Positions 1 to 8,822 of a stretch of 64,000 bases of DNA are shown piece after piece (within the stretch, counting starts at the first letter, position 1; each line of letters opens with the position of its first letter). Below the pieces are notes generated by a model. It worked only from the letters and a program-made list of their open reading frames with translations, was not told where the DNA came from and made no database searches. Both the position numbers and the translations under genes were made by a program. The stretch covers positions 1 through 64,000 of the forward strand of contig OMWH01000009.1 in the NCBI GenBank assembly GCA_900314755.1, given 5' to 3'. This DNA comes from an uncultured Prevotellaceae bacterium. GTDB lineage: Bacteria > Bacteroidota > Bacteroidia > Bacteroidales > Bacteroidaceae.

Positions 1-9
1 TGCTCTATG

Positions 10-213
10 CTATTTAACGGTCTGTTTCACTTGCAACACCATTTCCATACCTACCACATCCAGTATCTTCTGTAGTGTCTGTAGCGACGGATTGCCCACG
101 CCTCGCTCCAAATCCTTGACTGTAGAGATGCCTACTCCAGAGTAATCCGAGAGGTCTTGCTGAGAGATTCCCAGCAATGCCCTGCGCTCCTTAATCACTG
201 TACCTATATCCAT
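10..213 (-). CDS. HipB-like XRE-family transcriptional repressor
   Basis: A 67-residue helix-turn-helix protein. The Cro/C1-type HTH occupies nearly the whole chain (about residues 5-60; core ISQQDLSDYSGVGISTVKDL). It resembles the short HipB/y4mF repressors that pair with a HipA-like kinase; the partner would lie left of the window and is not visible. The ATG at 213 is chosen over an upstream in-frame start at 276, because the latter would place the promoter -7 box (241-249) inside the gene. Two near-identical imperfect palindromes flank the promoter, suggesting autorepression. The family is fairly clear; the toxin-antitoxin role is inferred. Confidence 0.75.
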   Translation of the reverse strand: MDIGTVIKERRALLGISQQDLSDYSGVGISTVKDLERGVGNPSLQTLQKILDVVGMEMVLQVKQTVK

Positions 214-217
214 CGGC

Positions 218-294
218 GTATGATTTATCGTACTTTTGGCGCAAAGATACGAAGAAATACTGATTCGGCAAACCAAAAGTATGATTTTTCGTAC
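218..294 (-). promoter_or_regulatory. Promoter with two flanking operator palindromes for the HipB-like gene
   Basis: On the minus strand there is a TTTG box (269-272), a 19-nt spacer and TATCTTTGC (241-249), a canonical Bacteroidota promoter. GTATGATTTATCGTAC (218-233) lies between the -7 box and the start codon, and GTATGATTTTTCGTAC (279-294) lies just upstream of the -33 box. The two share 15 of 16 bases and are imperfect palindromes, as expected for dimeric HTH binding sites. Binding by the adjacent repressor is inferred from position. Confidence 0.65.
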
Positions 295-365
295 TTACTT
301 AATTCAATTTAACTATATTCCTTTAGATTCTCAAGCGGTTTTTGCGCAAATTTTCCAAGATTCTC

Positions 366-397
366 TTGTGAGTATCAAGAAATTGTTGTAACTTTGC
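366..397 (+). promoter_or_regulatory. Promoter of the TPR histidine kinase gene
   Basis: TTG (366-368), 20-nt spacer, TAACTTTGC (389-397). Transcription would start near 404, giving a leader of only about 15 nt before the ATG at 419. Confidence 0.6.
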
Positions 398-418
398 AGT
401 CATACCATTCCAACCGTT

Positions 419-2365
419 ATGACACAAAAGCGCATATTCTTCTTCGCTGCGCTCATTATAGCGCTGGGTGGTCCGCTGTTGCTCTCCTGCCAACACGGAA
501 CCGGCAGCAAGGCAGACACGTCAGGCGACTCCGTCAACTGGAACGACTCCTGCTTTGCGCTCGTGAAGCATGCCCTTAACTATTATAATCATGACGAGAC
601 CGACTCGCTCGAAAAGTTTGCGGCATGGAGCATGGCAGTCTGTGCCGAGCATAACCAGCGCCAGTGGTATTACAATATCTGGGCAGTACTGGCAGAGGCT
701 TACGTTTGGGACAACCAGTTCGACAAGGCAACGGACGAAGCCCACCGCATGCAGGAGGAAGCCGAGAAGCGCAAGGAGAATTATGGTCTGTTCTTATCGT
801 ATAAGACACTGGGGGTAGGCTATGCCCATGCCAATAACCACAAAGAAGCAGAGGTACATCTGAAAAAGGCCATTGGATACTTCCCCAAAGGGGCTACACC
901 GGGTGAACTGTTCTACTGCTATAATACGCTCTGCGAAGAACAGCTGAAGATGAAACACTATGCGGCTGTGGACAGTACATTGAAGGCATGGCAGAAAGAA
1001 ATAGACCGCCATCCCGTCATCCCTAATGACTCGGATGCCGCAGCTTACGCTGATTTCCATTACTCTTTCCATTCGTCTCGTGCAAACTATCTGCTGGAGA
1101 CAGGTGACTATCAACAGGCGGAGGCTGCCATCGACTCTGCAGCATATTATGAGGGCACTGCAGGCAACAGTGTCCTTAACCTCATCGCTATCGCACAGCA
1201 ACGCAGTCAACTGGCAAGGGAACAAGGACGTATTGAAGAAGCCCTGCGGCACAGTGCCCATCTGTTAGAATTAGCCAGAAAAAGCACCGATAGCAGCAAT
1301 ATGAGTCTAGCCCTTGAGGAGTATGCCAGAGTCCTGGAGAAGGCTGGCCGTTTTGAGGATGCCCTGAAAACGTATCACCGGCTCGATGAGTTGAAAGACT
1401 CACTCACCGCCATCGACCAGCACGACCGGTTGAACCATCTGAACAAGCAGTTTGCCGTCAACGAGTTGCAGGCTGCTAATGCTCAGCTCGAACAGCGTTC
1501 GCGCTTCACCACAGGCAGTATCGCCATGATCATGGGTATCTGTGCCATCCTCGTCTTTCTGGTCTATAACAGTCGTTGGAGCCGCCAGCTGGAAATCAAG
1601 AACAGGCAGTTGCAGCGAGAGCGCAACGTGGTAGTAGCACAGAACAAGCAACTTGCCATCGAGCGTGACCGTGCCGAGGCGGCATCGAAGGCGAAGACAG
1701 CCTTCATCCAGAGTATGACGCACGAGATACGCACCCCGCTCAACCACATCAGTGGCTTCACCCAGGTGCTTGCCATGCCAGACATCGAACTGCCTGATGA
1801 GGAGCGACTTGACATCAGCCAGCGCATCCAGGACAGTACGCTTCATCTGACCAATATCCTCGACGACCTCATCCAGATTTCCGATCTGGAGAGCAGCAGC
1901 GAGTTGCCACCGGCAAAGAACTATTATCCTGCCCTGATTGTGGCACAAGCCTTAGAAGCCGTCAGTCCGTCGGTAGCGGCTGATGTTGCCCTTGAGAACC
2001 ATTGCCAGGTGCCCGACGATATGGAGGTCAGCACCTATCCGCACATGATACAGACTGTCCTCGCACGTCTGCTTGACAATGCCGCCAAGTTCACTCATCT
2101 GGGCAGCATCACGCTCTCGCTGACCCAAGAAGACGACAAGCTACATTTCTCTGTTGCCGACACAGGACCAGGTATTCCTGCCGACAAGCGCGAATTTATC
2201 TTTGAGCGCTTTGCCAAACTGGACAGTTTTGCACAAGGCACCGGTCTCGGACTTTCTGTAGCACGCATGATTGCCGAACGCCTTGGAGGAACGCTCACCC
2301 TCGATACCGACTATACGGGAGGCTCCAAGTTCGACTTCATCATTCCCATATCATTTAAATCGTAA
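419..2365 (+). CDS. TPR-containing membrane sensor histidine kinase
   Basis: A 648-residue protein. The N-terminus is a lipoprotein-type signal (hydrophobic stretch ending LLLSC), followed by TPR-like helical repeats to about residue 350, a transmembrane helix near residues 367-385, a short coiled coil, and a HisKA dimerisation domain with phospho-acceptor H435 in THEIRTPLNH. A C-terminal HATPase domain shows the N box (DNAAKF), G1 box (DTGPGIP) and G2 box (GTGLGLSVA). There is no receiver or DNA-binding domain, so it must signal to a separate response regulator, not present nearby. The TPR region is expected to face the periplasm. The ligand is unknown. The gene stands alone with its own promoter. 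Confidence 0.85.
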   Translation: MTQKRIFFFAALIIALGGPLLLSCQHGTGSKADTSGDSVNWNDSCFALVKHALNYYNHDETDSLEKFAAWSMAVCAEHNQRQWYYNIWAVLAEAYVWDNQFDKATDEAHRMQEEAEKRKENYGLFLSYKTLGVGYAHANNHKEAEVHLKKAIGYFPKGATPGELFYCYNTLCEEQLKMKHYAAVDSTLKAWQKEIDRHPVIPNDSDAAAYADFHYSFHSSRANYLLETGDYQQAEAAIDSAAYYEGTAGNSVLNLIAIAQQRSQLAREQGRIEEALRHSAHLLELARKSTDSSNMSLALEEYARVLEKAGRFEDALKTYHRLDELKDSLTAIDQHDRLNHLNKQFAVNELQAANAQLEQRSRFTTGSIAMIMGICAILVFLVYNSRWSRQLEIKNRQLQRERNVVVAQNKQLAIERDRAEAASKAKTAFIQSMTHEIRTPLNHISGFTQVLAMPDIELPDEERLDISQRIQDSTLHLTNILDDLIQISDLESSSELPPAKNYYPALIVAQALEAVSPSVAADVALENHCQVPDDMEVSTYPHMIQTVLARLLDNAAKFTHLGSITLSLTQEDDKLHFSVADTGPGIPADKREFIFERFAKLDSFAQGTGLGLSVARMIAERLGGTLTLDTDYTGGSKFDFIIPISFKS

Positions 2366-2387
2366 ATTGCTAATAGGTAAATCGTAA

Positions 2388-3662
2388 ATGAAGAGAATCT
2401 TTTTATCCCTCGTCGGTTTCTCACCACTGCGCGACAATCTCAAGACCGAAGTGCTGGCTGGTCTCACTACTTTCGCCACCATGTCATATATCCTGGCACT
2501 GCTGCCCGCCATGTTCAGTCCGCTGGCAAAGGTTGGATTTCCTATTGACACAGTATTCACCGCCACCGCCCTTGCAACCATAGTCGGCACACTGCTCATG
2601 GCATTTGTGGCACGCAAGCCTTTTGGTCAGGCGCCAGGACTTTCGCTCAACGTGTTCTTCATCGAGACCGTCTGCCTCTCAATGGGCTATTCGTGGCAGT
2701 TTGCCCTCACCGCCGTGCTCATTGAGGGTATACTCTTTGTTCTTCTTTGCGTAAGCAACTTGCGACATGTCATCTTCGACATGGTGCCAGTCTCGCTGAA
2801 GTATGCCATCGCCGCAGGCATCGGTTTCTTTATCGCTATGATAGGTATGAAGAATAGCGGACTGCTTGCCACGGGAACCATCTTCAATCATATCAACACC
2901 CTGACCAGTCCCTCCTCGCTGCTCTTCCTGTTGGGTCTGGTGCTCACGGGAGCATTCGCTATCATGCGGTTTCGGGGAGGACTCTTGCTCAGCATCGTTA
3001 TCGTCACGTTGGTGGGCATCCCTTTAGGCGTGACGACATTGCCCGACAGGCTGTTCTCACTACCCGACTCACCAGCCCCGCTGTTCTGCCAGTTCTCATG
3101 GAACGACTTGCTCTCGCCTGACCTCTGGGTATGTGTGCTGACGATGCTCTTCTTCGACATCTTCGACAGTCTCGGCACAATTGTCGGCGTAATGGCAACA
3201 TCGGGCAGCATCCGTAAGAACGGTCGGATACCCCACATGCAACGTATCATGCTCAGCGATGCCCTCGGCACTGTGGGCGGAGCCTGTCTGGGCGCCAGTA
3301 CCGTGACCACTTACGTGGAGAGTGCCACCGGCGTTGCCGAAGGCGGACATACGGGACTCACAGCCCTTGTCGTTGCACTCTGCTTCACCCTGAGTCTGTT
3401 CTTCGCACCGCTATTCCTTGCCATCCCCGCCGTTGCCACCGCCCCAGTACTGGTTGTGGCAGGTTTCCACCTATTTGGCTCCGTGCGCCATATCAGCATC
3501 TCACGTCCCAAGGAGGCTATGCCCGCCTTTCTCTGCATCCTGCTCATGCCTATCACGGGCAGTATCACCGACGGCATTATCATCGGACTCGCCACCTATA
3601 TCTTACTCTCATTCATAGAGGACTGGACCGGTCGGTTCAAGAAGCCAACAGACAAGAACTGA
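2388..3662 (+). CDS. NCS2-type (AzgA-like) purine permease
   Basis: A 424-residue polytopic inner-membrane protein, the usual length for AzgA-like adenine/guanine/hypoxanthine permeases. It carries family hallmarks: an N-terminal LAGLTTFATMSYILAL segment, PGLSLNVFF near residue 85, FFDIFDSLGTIVGVM near residue 255, and TTYVESATGVAEGGHTGLTA near residue 307. It starts 22 bp after the histidine kinase stop, and the gap contains an 11-bp direct repeat AAATCGTAAAT (second copy with the start codon at its end), so the two may be co-transcribed although their roles are not obviously linked. The exact purine specificity cannot be read from sequence. Confidence 0.85.
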   Translation: MKRIFLSLVGFSPLRDNLKTEVLAGLTTFATMSYILALLPAMFSPLAKVGFPIDTVFTATALATIVGTLLMAFVARKPFGQAPGLSLNVFFIETVCLSMGYSWQFALTAVLIEGILFVLLCVSNLRHVIFDMVPVSLKYAIAAGIGFFIAMIGMKNSGLLATGTIFNHINTLTSPSSLLFLLGLVLTGAFAIMRFRGGLLLSIVIVTLVGIPLGVTTLPDRLFSLPDSPAPLFCQFSWNDLLSPDLWVCVLTMLFFDIFDSLGTIVGVMATSGSIRKNGRIPHMQRIMLSDALGTVGGACLGASTVTTYVESATGVAEGGHTGLTALVVALCFTLSLFFAPLFLAIPAVATAPVLVVAGFHLFGSVRHISISRPKEAMPAFLCILLMPITGSITDGIIIGLATYILLSFIEDWTGRFKKPTDKN

Positions 3663-3701
3663 ACTTATCACTTTGGCAATCAATTAACGAATATTGTGAC
3701 C

Positions 3702-4631
3702 ATGTTAGAAGATTGGAAGAAAAAATATAAGGAGTTCTGCGAGTGGCAAAAGACGCCCTATCAGGTCAACCCGATGAGTGAGGAGGAGCACATCTGCACC
3801 ACCTGCGGCAGACATTTTGCGGGCAACTACTGCCCCCAGTGCGGACAGTCATCGAGGATAGGACGTTACTCCTTCAAGAAAGCCTTCCTCCTCTTTCTGG
3901 ATGTATGGGGCTTAGGCAACCGTGGTATGTTCCGTTCCATCCGCGACCTGTTCCTGCGTCCGGGCTATATGATCCGTGACTATCTCAAAGGGATGCAGAT
4001 GGCGTATTTTCCTCCGTTCAAGATGCTCTTCCTGCTCTTCGCCCTCTCACTGCTCGTCAATACCGGCGTGAACATCAAAGGTGAGAACTTTATCAAAGAA
4101 CAGCAGGAGAGATTTGAGAAAGATTACAAAACGTCATTGGAAAAGAGCAAACAGGCAGCAAAGGAAGAACAGACAGCTGACCCAAAGCAGAAAGGAATAG
4201 ATAAAAAGAAAGAACTAGCCCAGTTTAATGCCGCTATGGATAAGGCCTTTATGGAATATAATGACTGGACCAACCGCCATGAGACGTTGTTCACACTGAT
4301 TTTCCTGTTCCTGATCGCTGGTCCGCTATACCTACTGTTCCGGCATTGCCCTCATATTCCAGACATGCGTTTTTCCGAGTTCTTTGTGGCACTGATCTAT
4401 ATAACCAATCTGTTGACAATGATTTCTATCATAATGGACTTCTTCGGCATCAATGTAAATTATAAAGCTGCACTCCCCTTACTGATAGTCATCCCCCTAA
4501 AGCAGTTGTCAGGTTACAGCTATACGAAAACATGTCTGAAGACCTATCTGATCTTCCTGTTCCTTACCGCCCTACTTTTGGTTGCCATAGTGATTGTCGC
4601 TTTCATATATGCCAAACGGGTAGTATTGTAA
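3702..4631 (+). CDS. DUF3667 membrane protein with N-terminal zinc ribbon
   Basis: A 309-residue protein beginning with a four-cysteine zinc-ribbon-like module (C32-x2-C35-x8-C44-x2-C47), then the conserved FRSIRDLFLRPGYMIRDYLKG segment of DUF3667 (split here by a single match around residue 90) and about five hydrophobic helices in two groups separated by a charged, Lys/Glu-rich loop at about residues 130-185. The function of the family is unknown. The ATG at 3702 is preferred to a GTG two codons earlier. The gene is followed by a tandem repeat and a bidirectional terminator shared with the convergent RNase Y gene. Confidence 0.8.
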   Translation: MLEDWKKKYKEFCEWQKTPYQVNPMSEEEHICTTCGRHFAGNYCPQCGQSSRIGRYSFKKAFLLFLDVWGLGNRGMFRSIRDLFLRPGYMIRDYLKGMQMAYFPPFKMLFLLFALSLLVNTGVNIKGENFIKEQQERFEKDYKTSLEKSKQAAKEEQTADPKQKGIDKKKELAQFNAAMDKAFMEYNDWTNRHETLFTLIFLFLIAGPLYLLFRHCPHIPDMRFSEFFVALIYITNLLTMISIIMDFFGINVNYKAALPLLIVIPLKQLSGYSYTKTCLKTYLIFLFLTALLLVAIVIVAFIYAKRVVL

Positions 4632-4632
4632 A

Positions 4633-4688
4633 ATTGAAGAATTGAAGAATTGAAGAATTGAAGAATTGAAGAATTCAAAAATTGAAGT
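4633..4688. repeat. 8-bp tandem repeat (ATTGAAGA x5 plus degenerate copies)
   Basis: Five exact ATTGAAGA copies (4633-4672) are followed by ATTCAAAA and ATTGAAGT, immediately after the DUF3667 stop codon. Related 8-bp units occur at 11245-11276 and 15248-15295. Confidence 0.95.
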
Positions 4689-4725
4689 GAGACGCTTTTA
4701 CAAAGTGAAGCGACTAAAAGAATTG

Positions 4726-4755
4726 AAAAAGGCTTGGATTTCTCCAAGCCTTTTT
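4726..4755. terminator. Bidirectional intrinsic terminator between DUF3667 and rny
   Basis: The stem AAAAAGGCTTGG / CCAAGCCTTTTT with loop ATTTCT has A and T runs on both sides, so it can stop transcription from both convergent genes. Confidence 0.9.
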
Positions 4756-4758
4756 GTT

Positions 4759-6294
4759 TTATTTCGCATAAGCAACGGAACGCGTCTCCCGGATGACCGT
4801 GATCTTCACCTGTCCAGGGTACGTCATCTCGTTCTGTATCTTCGTGGCTATCTCACCGCTGAGTGCCTCCGTCTCAGCATCATCCATCTTGTCGGCACCG
4901 ACGATAACACGTAACTCACGACCAGCCTGGATAGCGTATGTCTTGGTGACACCGGGATAGCTCATGGCGATAGCCTCCAAGTCGTTCAGACGCTTGATAT
5001 ACGCCTCGACAATCTCACGGCGGGCACCGGGACGGGCACCACTGATGGCATCACAGATCTGTACGATAGGAGCCAGCAGTGTCTGCATCTCCATCTCGTC
5101 ATGGTGAGCACCGATGGCATTGCAGATATCGGGTTTCTCCTTGTACTTCTCTGCGATCTTGGCACCATAGATAGCGTGTGGATCCTCAGTGTCCTCGTCG
5201 GGCACCTTACCGATATCATGCAACAGTCCGGCACGCTTTGCCTTCTTCGGGTTCAGTCCCAGCTCAGCAGCCATGACGGCACAGAGGTTAGCGGTCTCAC
5301 GGGCATGCTGCAACAGGTTCTGACCATAAGAGGAACGGTATTTCATCTTACCGATGATACGGATCAGTTCGGGGTGCAAGCCATGGATACCCAGGTCGAT
5401 GGCGGTACGCTTACCTGTCTCGATGACCTCATTCTCCAACTGCTTCTTCACCTTGGCAACAACCTCCTCGATGCGGGCAGGGTGGATACGTCCGTCACTC
5501 ACCAACTGGTGCAGGGCAAGACGGCAGGTCTCACGACGGATAGGGTCGAAGGCAGAGATGACGATAGCCTCAGGAGTATCGTCCACCACAATCTCGACAC
5601 CACAGGCAGCCTCCAATGCACGGATGTTACGTCCCTCACGACCGATGATACGGCCCTTCACGTCATCATTGTCGATATGGAAGACGCTGACAGAGTTCTC
5701 GATGGCAGTCTCCGTGGCAACACGCTGGATGGTCTGGATGACAATCTTCTTAGCCTGTGCGTTGGCATTGAGCTTCGCCTCGTCCATAATCTCATTGATA
5801 TAGCTGGCGGCATCTGTCTTAGCCTCATCCTTCATCGCCTCCACCAGACGAGCCTTCGCCTCCTCGGCACTCAGCCCGGAGAGCTCCTCCAGCTTAGTAC
5901 GCTCCTGCAACTGCATCTTCTCCAGCTCCTCATTCTTGAGGGCAAGAAGCTTCTTCTCGTTGTCGATACGTGTCTGCTGGTTGTCCAAGTCGTTCTTACG
6001 GCGACCCAGTTCCTCCTGACGCTGGTTCAGAGAGATCTCACGCTGCTTCAGACGATTCTCGTTCTGCTGGATATGCTGGTTGCGCTGCTGCACCTCCTTC
6101 TCCAGCTCGCTCTTCTTGTTGAGGAATTTCTCCTTCACCTCCAAGAGCTTTTTCTCCTTAATCACTTCTGCCTCTTTCTTGGCAGCCTTCACCATTTCAT
6201 TATATTTTCCCTTAATGACATAACGGAAAATCAAAAATCCGCATAAGCCTCCCAATATGAGAGCTACTACGGCTGTGATAATGACAATAATCAT
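4759..6294 (-). CDS. rny: Ribonuclease Y
   Basis: A 511-residue endoribonuclease that starts mRNA decay at the membrane. It has an N-terminal transmembrane helix (residues 3-25), a long coiled coil (about 30-190, rich in Glu/Lys/Gln), a KH RNA-binding domain starting near residue 214 ([15 protein letters not shown]) and an HD phosphohydrolase domain with H359-D360 in [10 protein letters not shown], then a second HD-associated motif AHHDE. The length matches the family (about 510-520). It is the last gene of a minus-strand group with zapA and a small coiled-coil gene, an order common in Bacteroidota. Confidence 0.97.
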   Translation of the reverse strand: MIIVIITAVVALILGGLCGFLIFRYVIKGKYNEMVKAAKKEAEVIKEKKLLEVKEKFLNKKSELEKEVQQRNQHIQQNENRLKQREISLNQRQEELGRRKNDLDNQQTRIDNEKKLLALKNEELEKMQLQERTKLEELSGLSAEEAKARLVEAMKDEAKTDAASYINEIMDEAKLNANAQAKKIVIQTIQRVATETAIENSVSVFHIDNDDVKGRIIGREGRNIRALEAACGVEIVVDDTPEAIVISAFDPIRRETCRLALHQLVSDGRIHPARIEEVVAKVKKQLENEVIETGKRTAIDLGIHGLHPELIRIIGKMKYRSSYGQNLLQHARETANLCAVMAAELGLNPKKAKRAGLLHDIGKVPDEDTEDPHAIYGAKIAEKYKEKPDICNAIGAHHDEMEMQTLLAPIVQICDAISGARPGARREIVEAYIKRLNDLEAIAMSYPGVTKTYAIQAGRELRVIVGADKMDDAETEALSGEIATKIQNEMTYPGQVKITVIRETRSVAYAK

Positions 6295-6327
6295 AAATAT
6301 ATATATTGAGTTAATGTTCTCATATCA

Positions 6328-6630
6328 TCAACGTGACGTACCCAAAGCATCCTCCATCTCTTTCGTGAGGCGGGCAAGAACATTATCGTAGGGGGCAGTA
6401 TCATTATGCGCGCGCTCTTTCTGATATAACAGCGCAATATCAACGAGCGTCATCAGGGAGATGACATGCTCGCTCTTCCGACCCTTATATGCCTGAGCAT
6501 AGGCATTATAGCGGTCTGTGATGAGTTTGGCTGCGGAACGATAGTATTCCTCGTCCTCACGGTTGACGGTGACTTCGATTTCCTCATCGTAGACATGCAG
6601 CCGGATATGTAGTTTGCTTTGATCTGCCAT
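6328..6630 (-). CDS. zapA: Cell division protein ZapA
   Basis: A 100-residue cytoplasmic protein with the ZapA layout: an N-terminal beta-rich head (LHIRLHVYDEEIEVTV) followed by a long helix (about residues 28-95). ZapA cross-links FtsZ filaments at the division ring. It sits 33 bp upstream of rny and 14 bp downstream of the 99-aa coiled-coil gene, so all three are likely co-transcribed. Confidence 0.85.
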   Translation of the reverse strand: MADQSKLHIRLHVYDEEIEVTVNREDEEYYRSAAKLITDRYNAYAQAYKGRKSEHVISLMTLVDIALLYQKERAHNDTAPYDNVLARLTKEMEDALGTSR

Positions 6631-6644
6631 GTTGCTTGTTTTCC

Positions 6645-6944
6645 CTATTGTTCTTCGTCACTGAGGATTGCAATGCACTTATTGACATCCCGTATGAGCT
6701 TCGACAACCGCTCCTTGGCACCGTCCAGGTCGCCATCGGTAATCTCGATCATCTTCGCCATCTTGAGTGATTGATAGTCATTCTGCCCCTGTTCCAACTT
6801 CTCCTGCAGCAGTTTGATGTCCTGCTCGTTCTTGGCAACCATCGCATAAAGCTCCTCGTTCTCCTTCTTCAGCTCTTGGAAACGGAGAATCATCTGCCTC
6901 AGGCGTGTCTCGAACGCGGTAATCGTTTTCTCATTAGGCGTCAT
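6645..6944 (-). CDS. Small coiled-coil protein upstream of zapA (ZapB-like?)
   Basis: A 99-residue soluble protein. Residues 8-55 show a heptad-like pattern of Leu/Ile/Met with Glu/Lys/Gln, typical of a parallel coiled coil; the C-terminal part (residues 65-95) is a second amphipathic helix. There is no signal peptide. The position directly upstream of zapA, with which it shares a promoter, suggests a divisome role similar to ZapB, but the sequence alone does not prove it. Confidence 0.65.
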   Translation of the reverse strand: MTPNEKTITAFETRLRQMILRFQELKKENEELYAMVAKNEQDIKLLQEKLEQGQNDYQSLKMAKMIEITDGDLDGAKERLSKLIRDVNKCIAILSDEEQ

Positions 6945-6963
6945 AACTTCCTCACTTTATTTT

Positions 6964-6972
6964 ACAAAGGTA
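6964..6972 (-). promoter_or_regulatory. -7 box for the coiled-coil/zapA/rny operon
   Basis: TACCTTTGT on the minus strand, about 20 nt upstream of the ATG at 6944. No clear -33 box was found at the right spacing. Confidence 0.45.
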
Positions 6973-7021
6973 GTATATTTTTGGCGATCTACCTTCCTTT
7001 AAGTAAAGATTTAACGTTTTT

Positions 7022-7654
7022 TTATTTCGTTTCGGAATCTGCGGGGCGTTTTTCCTTCTTGGCAAGCATCACCACCTTATAAACGAAATCAGTTACCCAC
7101 TGCTGGGAGAAACCCAGTTTCTGGTCGTACTGACGGATGGCAACGACGGTCTTCATCACACCGGCATCCGAGAAGTTGTTCTTATGGAAGATATCGTTGA
7201 CCGTCTTCTCAGTCATCGTATACAGCGCCTTCTTCAGGAAGCCAGGCAGACGGAGCTTGAACTTCATCAGGTTACCCGTCAGCATCAGCAGGTCCTGTGA
7301 GAATGCCGAGAACTGGATCATGTAGGTCTGGATGTCCTGCGGCTTCTTACAACGCTTACGGATGCTCTGGTCAATCTCCTTGGTGAAATCATCACCCATG
7401 CCATATATCTCCTTGAGCATCTTCTTGCAGCGTGACTTCTCTGCCAGCCCGAGTTTGTTATTCTGCGTCGGCACATGCAGAGTAGCCTTGAACACCCGCA
7501 GGTCGGGCAGTGCCGCCATATTGGTGATACCCAGGTCTGATGCCATCACAGCCTGAAAATATACACGGATAAGAGTCATGAAATCCTCCATGCCTCCCGC
7601 CTTCTGTTGTTCTTCGTCGCCTTTGCGACCGAATAGTTTTGAAAAGAATCCCAT
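7022..7654 (-). CDS. Conserved hypothetical protein
   Basis: A 210-residue soluble, Lys-rich, mostly helical protein that I do not recognise. The N-terminus MGFFSKLFGRKGDEE is basic and amphipathic and could touch the membrane. There is no signal peptide and no catalytic motif that I can name. The ATG at 7654 is preferred to an ATG two codons earlier because it begins the MGFFSKLFG helix. The gene has its own -7 box (7676-7684, minus) and is divergent from rfbA. Confidence 0.7.
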   Translation of the reverse strand: MGFFSKLFGRKGDEEQQKAGGMEDFMTLIRVYFQAVMASDLGITNMAALPDLRVFKATLHVPTQNNKLGLAEKSRCKKMLKEIYGMGDDFTKEIDQSIRKRCKKPQDIQTYMIQFSAFSQDLLMLTGNLMKFKLRLPGFLKKALYTMTEKTVNDIFHKNNFSDAGVMKTVVAIRQYDQKLGFSQQWVTDFVYKVVMLAKKEKRPADSETK

Positions 7655-7675
7655 AATCAATTTTTATTAAACGCT

Positions 7676-7684
7676 GCAAAGGTA
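7676..7684 (-). promoter_or_regulatory. -7 box of the conserved hypothetical gene
   Basis: TACCTTTGC on the minus strand, 22 nt upstream of the ATG at 7654. The -33 region falls inside the 7-bp repeat tract and has no clear TTTG. Confidence 0.5.
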
Positions 7685-7692
7685 CTAAATAA

Positions 7693-7720
7693 TTCATAAT
7701 TCATAGTTCATAATTCATAA
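7693..7720. repeat. 7-bp tandem repeat (TTCATAA x4)
   Basis: Four copies of TTCATAA/TTCATAG lie between the divergent promoters of the hypothetical gene and rfbA. They occupy the space where the -33 boxes of both promoters should lie. Confidence 0.9.
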
Positions 7721-7728
7721 ATATTTTA

Positions 7729-7737
7729 TAACTTTGC
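7729..7737 (+). promoter_or_regulatory. -7 box of rfbA
   Basis: TAACTTTGC, 30 nt upstream of the rfbA ATG. The expected -33 position lies in the TTCATAA repeat and is not recognisable. Confidence 0.5.
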
Positions 7738-7766
7738 CATCAAGATCTAATAAAAACGAGATTATT

Positions 7767-8639
7767 ATGAAAGGAATCGTATTGGCTGGAGGCAGTGGCA
7801 CACGCCTCTACCCTATCACCAAAGGAATCAGCAAACAACTGATTCCCATCTTTGACAAGCCGATGATCTACTACCCCATCTCCGCTTTGATGCTGGCAGG
7901 TATCCGTGAGATACTGATCATCTCCACCCCTCATGACCTACCAGGGTTCAAGCGACTGCTGGGTGACGGCTCGGAACTGGGTGTACGGTTTGAATATGCC
8001 GAGCAACCTTCGCCCGACGGACTGGCTCAAGCATTCATTATCGGTGAGCAATTCATTGGTGACGACTGTGCCTGCCTGGTATTGGGCGACAACATCTTCT
8101 ATGGCAGCGGATTTTCGGGACTGCTCAAGCAGAGTGTGGAGAATGCAGAGAAACACGGACAGGCAACTGTTTTCGGGTATTATGTGAATGACCCTGAGCG
8201 GTATGGTGTGGCAGAGTTTGATGCGGACGGGAACTGTCTGAGCATTGAGGAAAAACCAGCCAAGCCTAAGTCTAACTATGCGGTGGTAGGTCTCTACTTC
8301 TATCCCAACAGCGTGGTGGAGATTGCCAAGAACATCAAGCCCAGTGCCCGTGGGGAACTGGAGATCACGACTGTCAACCAAGAATACCTGAAACAGAAGA
8401 ACCTGAAGGTACAGACCCTGCAACGTGGTTTCGCATGGCTCGACACTGGAACACACGACTCCCTGTCCGAGGCTTCCACTTTCATCGAGGTGATAGAGAA
8501 ACGGCAAGGCCTCAAGGTCGCCTGTCTGGAGGAAATCGCTTTCAAACGGGGATGGATCAGCAAAGAACAGCTTAGGAAGATTGCCGAGCCTATGGCAAAG
8601 AATGATTACGGCAAATACCTATTACAGTTAGCAAAATAA
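7767..8639 (+). CDS. rfbA: Glucose-1-phosphate thymidylyltransferase
   Basis: A 290-residue enzyme making dTDP-glucose from glucose-1-phosphate and dTTP, the first step of dTDP-rhamnose synthesis. The nucleotide-binding signature [16 protein letters not shown] is at residues 3-18, with [15 protein letters not shown] following; LGDNIFYG near residue 110 and [13 protein letters not shown] near residue 160 match RmlA. The start at 7767 places the signature at the N-terminus, as in the family. The gene is monocistronic, closed by a terminator. rfbD lies separately at 15273-16127 on the other strand. Confidence 0.96.
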   Translation: MKGIVLAGGSGTRLYPITKGISKQLIPIFDKPMIYYPISALMLAGIREILIISTPHDLPGFKRLLGDGSELGVRFEYAEQPSPDGLAQAFIIGEQFIGDDCACLVLGDNIFYGSGFSGLLKQSVENAEKHGQATVFGYYVNDPERYGVAEFDADGNCLSIEEKPAKPKSNYAVVGLYFYPNSVVEIAKNIKPSARGELEITTVNQEYLKQKNLKVQTLQRGFAWLDTGTHDSLSEASTFIEVIEKRQGLKVACLEEIAFKRGWISKEQLRKIAEPMAKNDYGKYLLQLAK

Positions 8640-8642
8640 AGG

Positions 8643-8669
8643 AAAGAGCAGCGAAATGGCTGCTCTTTT
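8643..8669 (+). terminator. Intrinsic terminator after rfbA
   Basis: Stem AAAGAGCAGC / GCTGCTCTTT with loop GAAATG, ending in TTTT. Confidence 0.9.
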
Positions 8670-8709
8670 GCCTTTTCACCTTCCTTTTTATCACTTTTTC
8701 CCCATTTTA

Positions 8710-8742
8710 TTTGGTCGTAATCATATTTTTACTTATTTTTGC
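8710..8742 (+). promoter_or_regulatory. Promoter of the ECF sigma factor gene
   Basis: TTTG (8710-8713), 20-nt spacer, TATTTTTGC (8734-8742). The leader to the ATG at 8823 is about 73 nt and AT-rich. Confidence 0.7.
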
Positions 8743-8822
8743 AGTCGAAATAAATTATTGTTAATAACTTAAACATATCTGCCTATCGGAAAAACTTCTA
8801 CTTGATTATAAAACAAGAAAGT

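Noticed and set aside
394-579. Small open frame overlapping the histidine kinase start
   Set aside because: Its start lies inside the promoter -7 box region of the kinase gene and it overlaps the signal peptide in another frame.
5101-6246. A 381-residue open frame on the plus strand over rny
   Set aside because: It is antisense to the clear RNase Y coding sequence, is rich in Leu and shows no domain; it results from the codon bias of the coiled-coil region.
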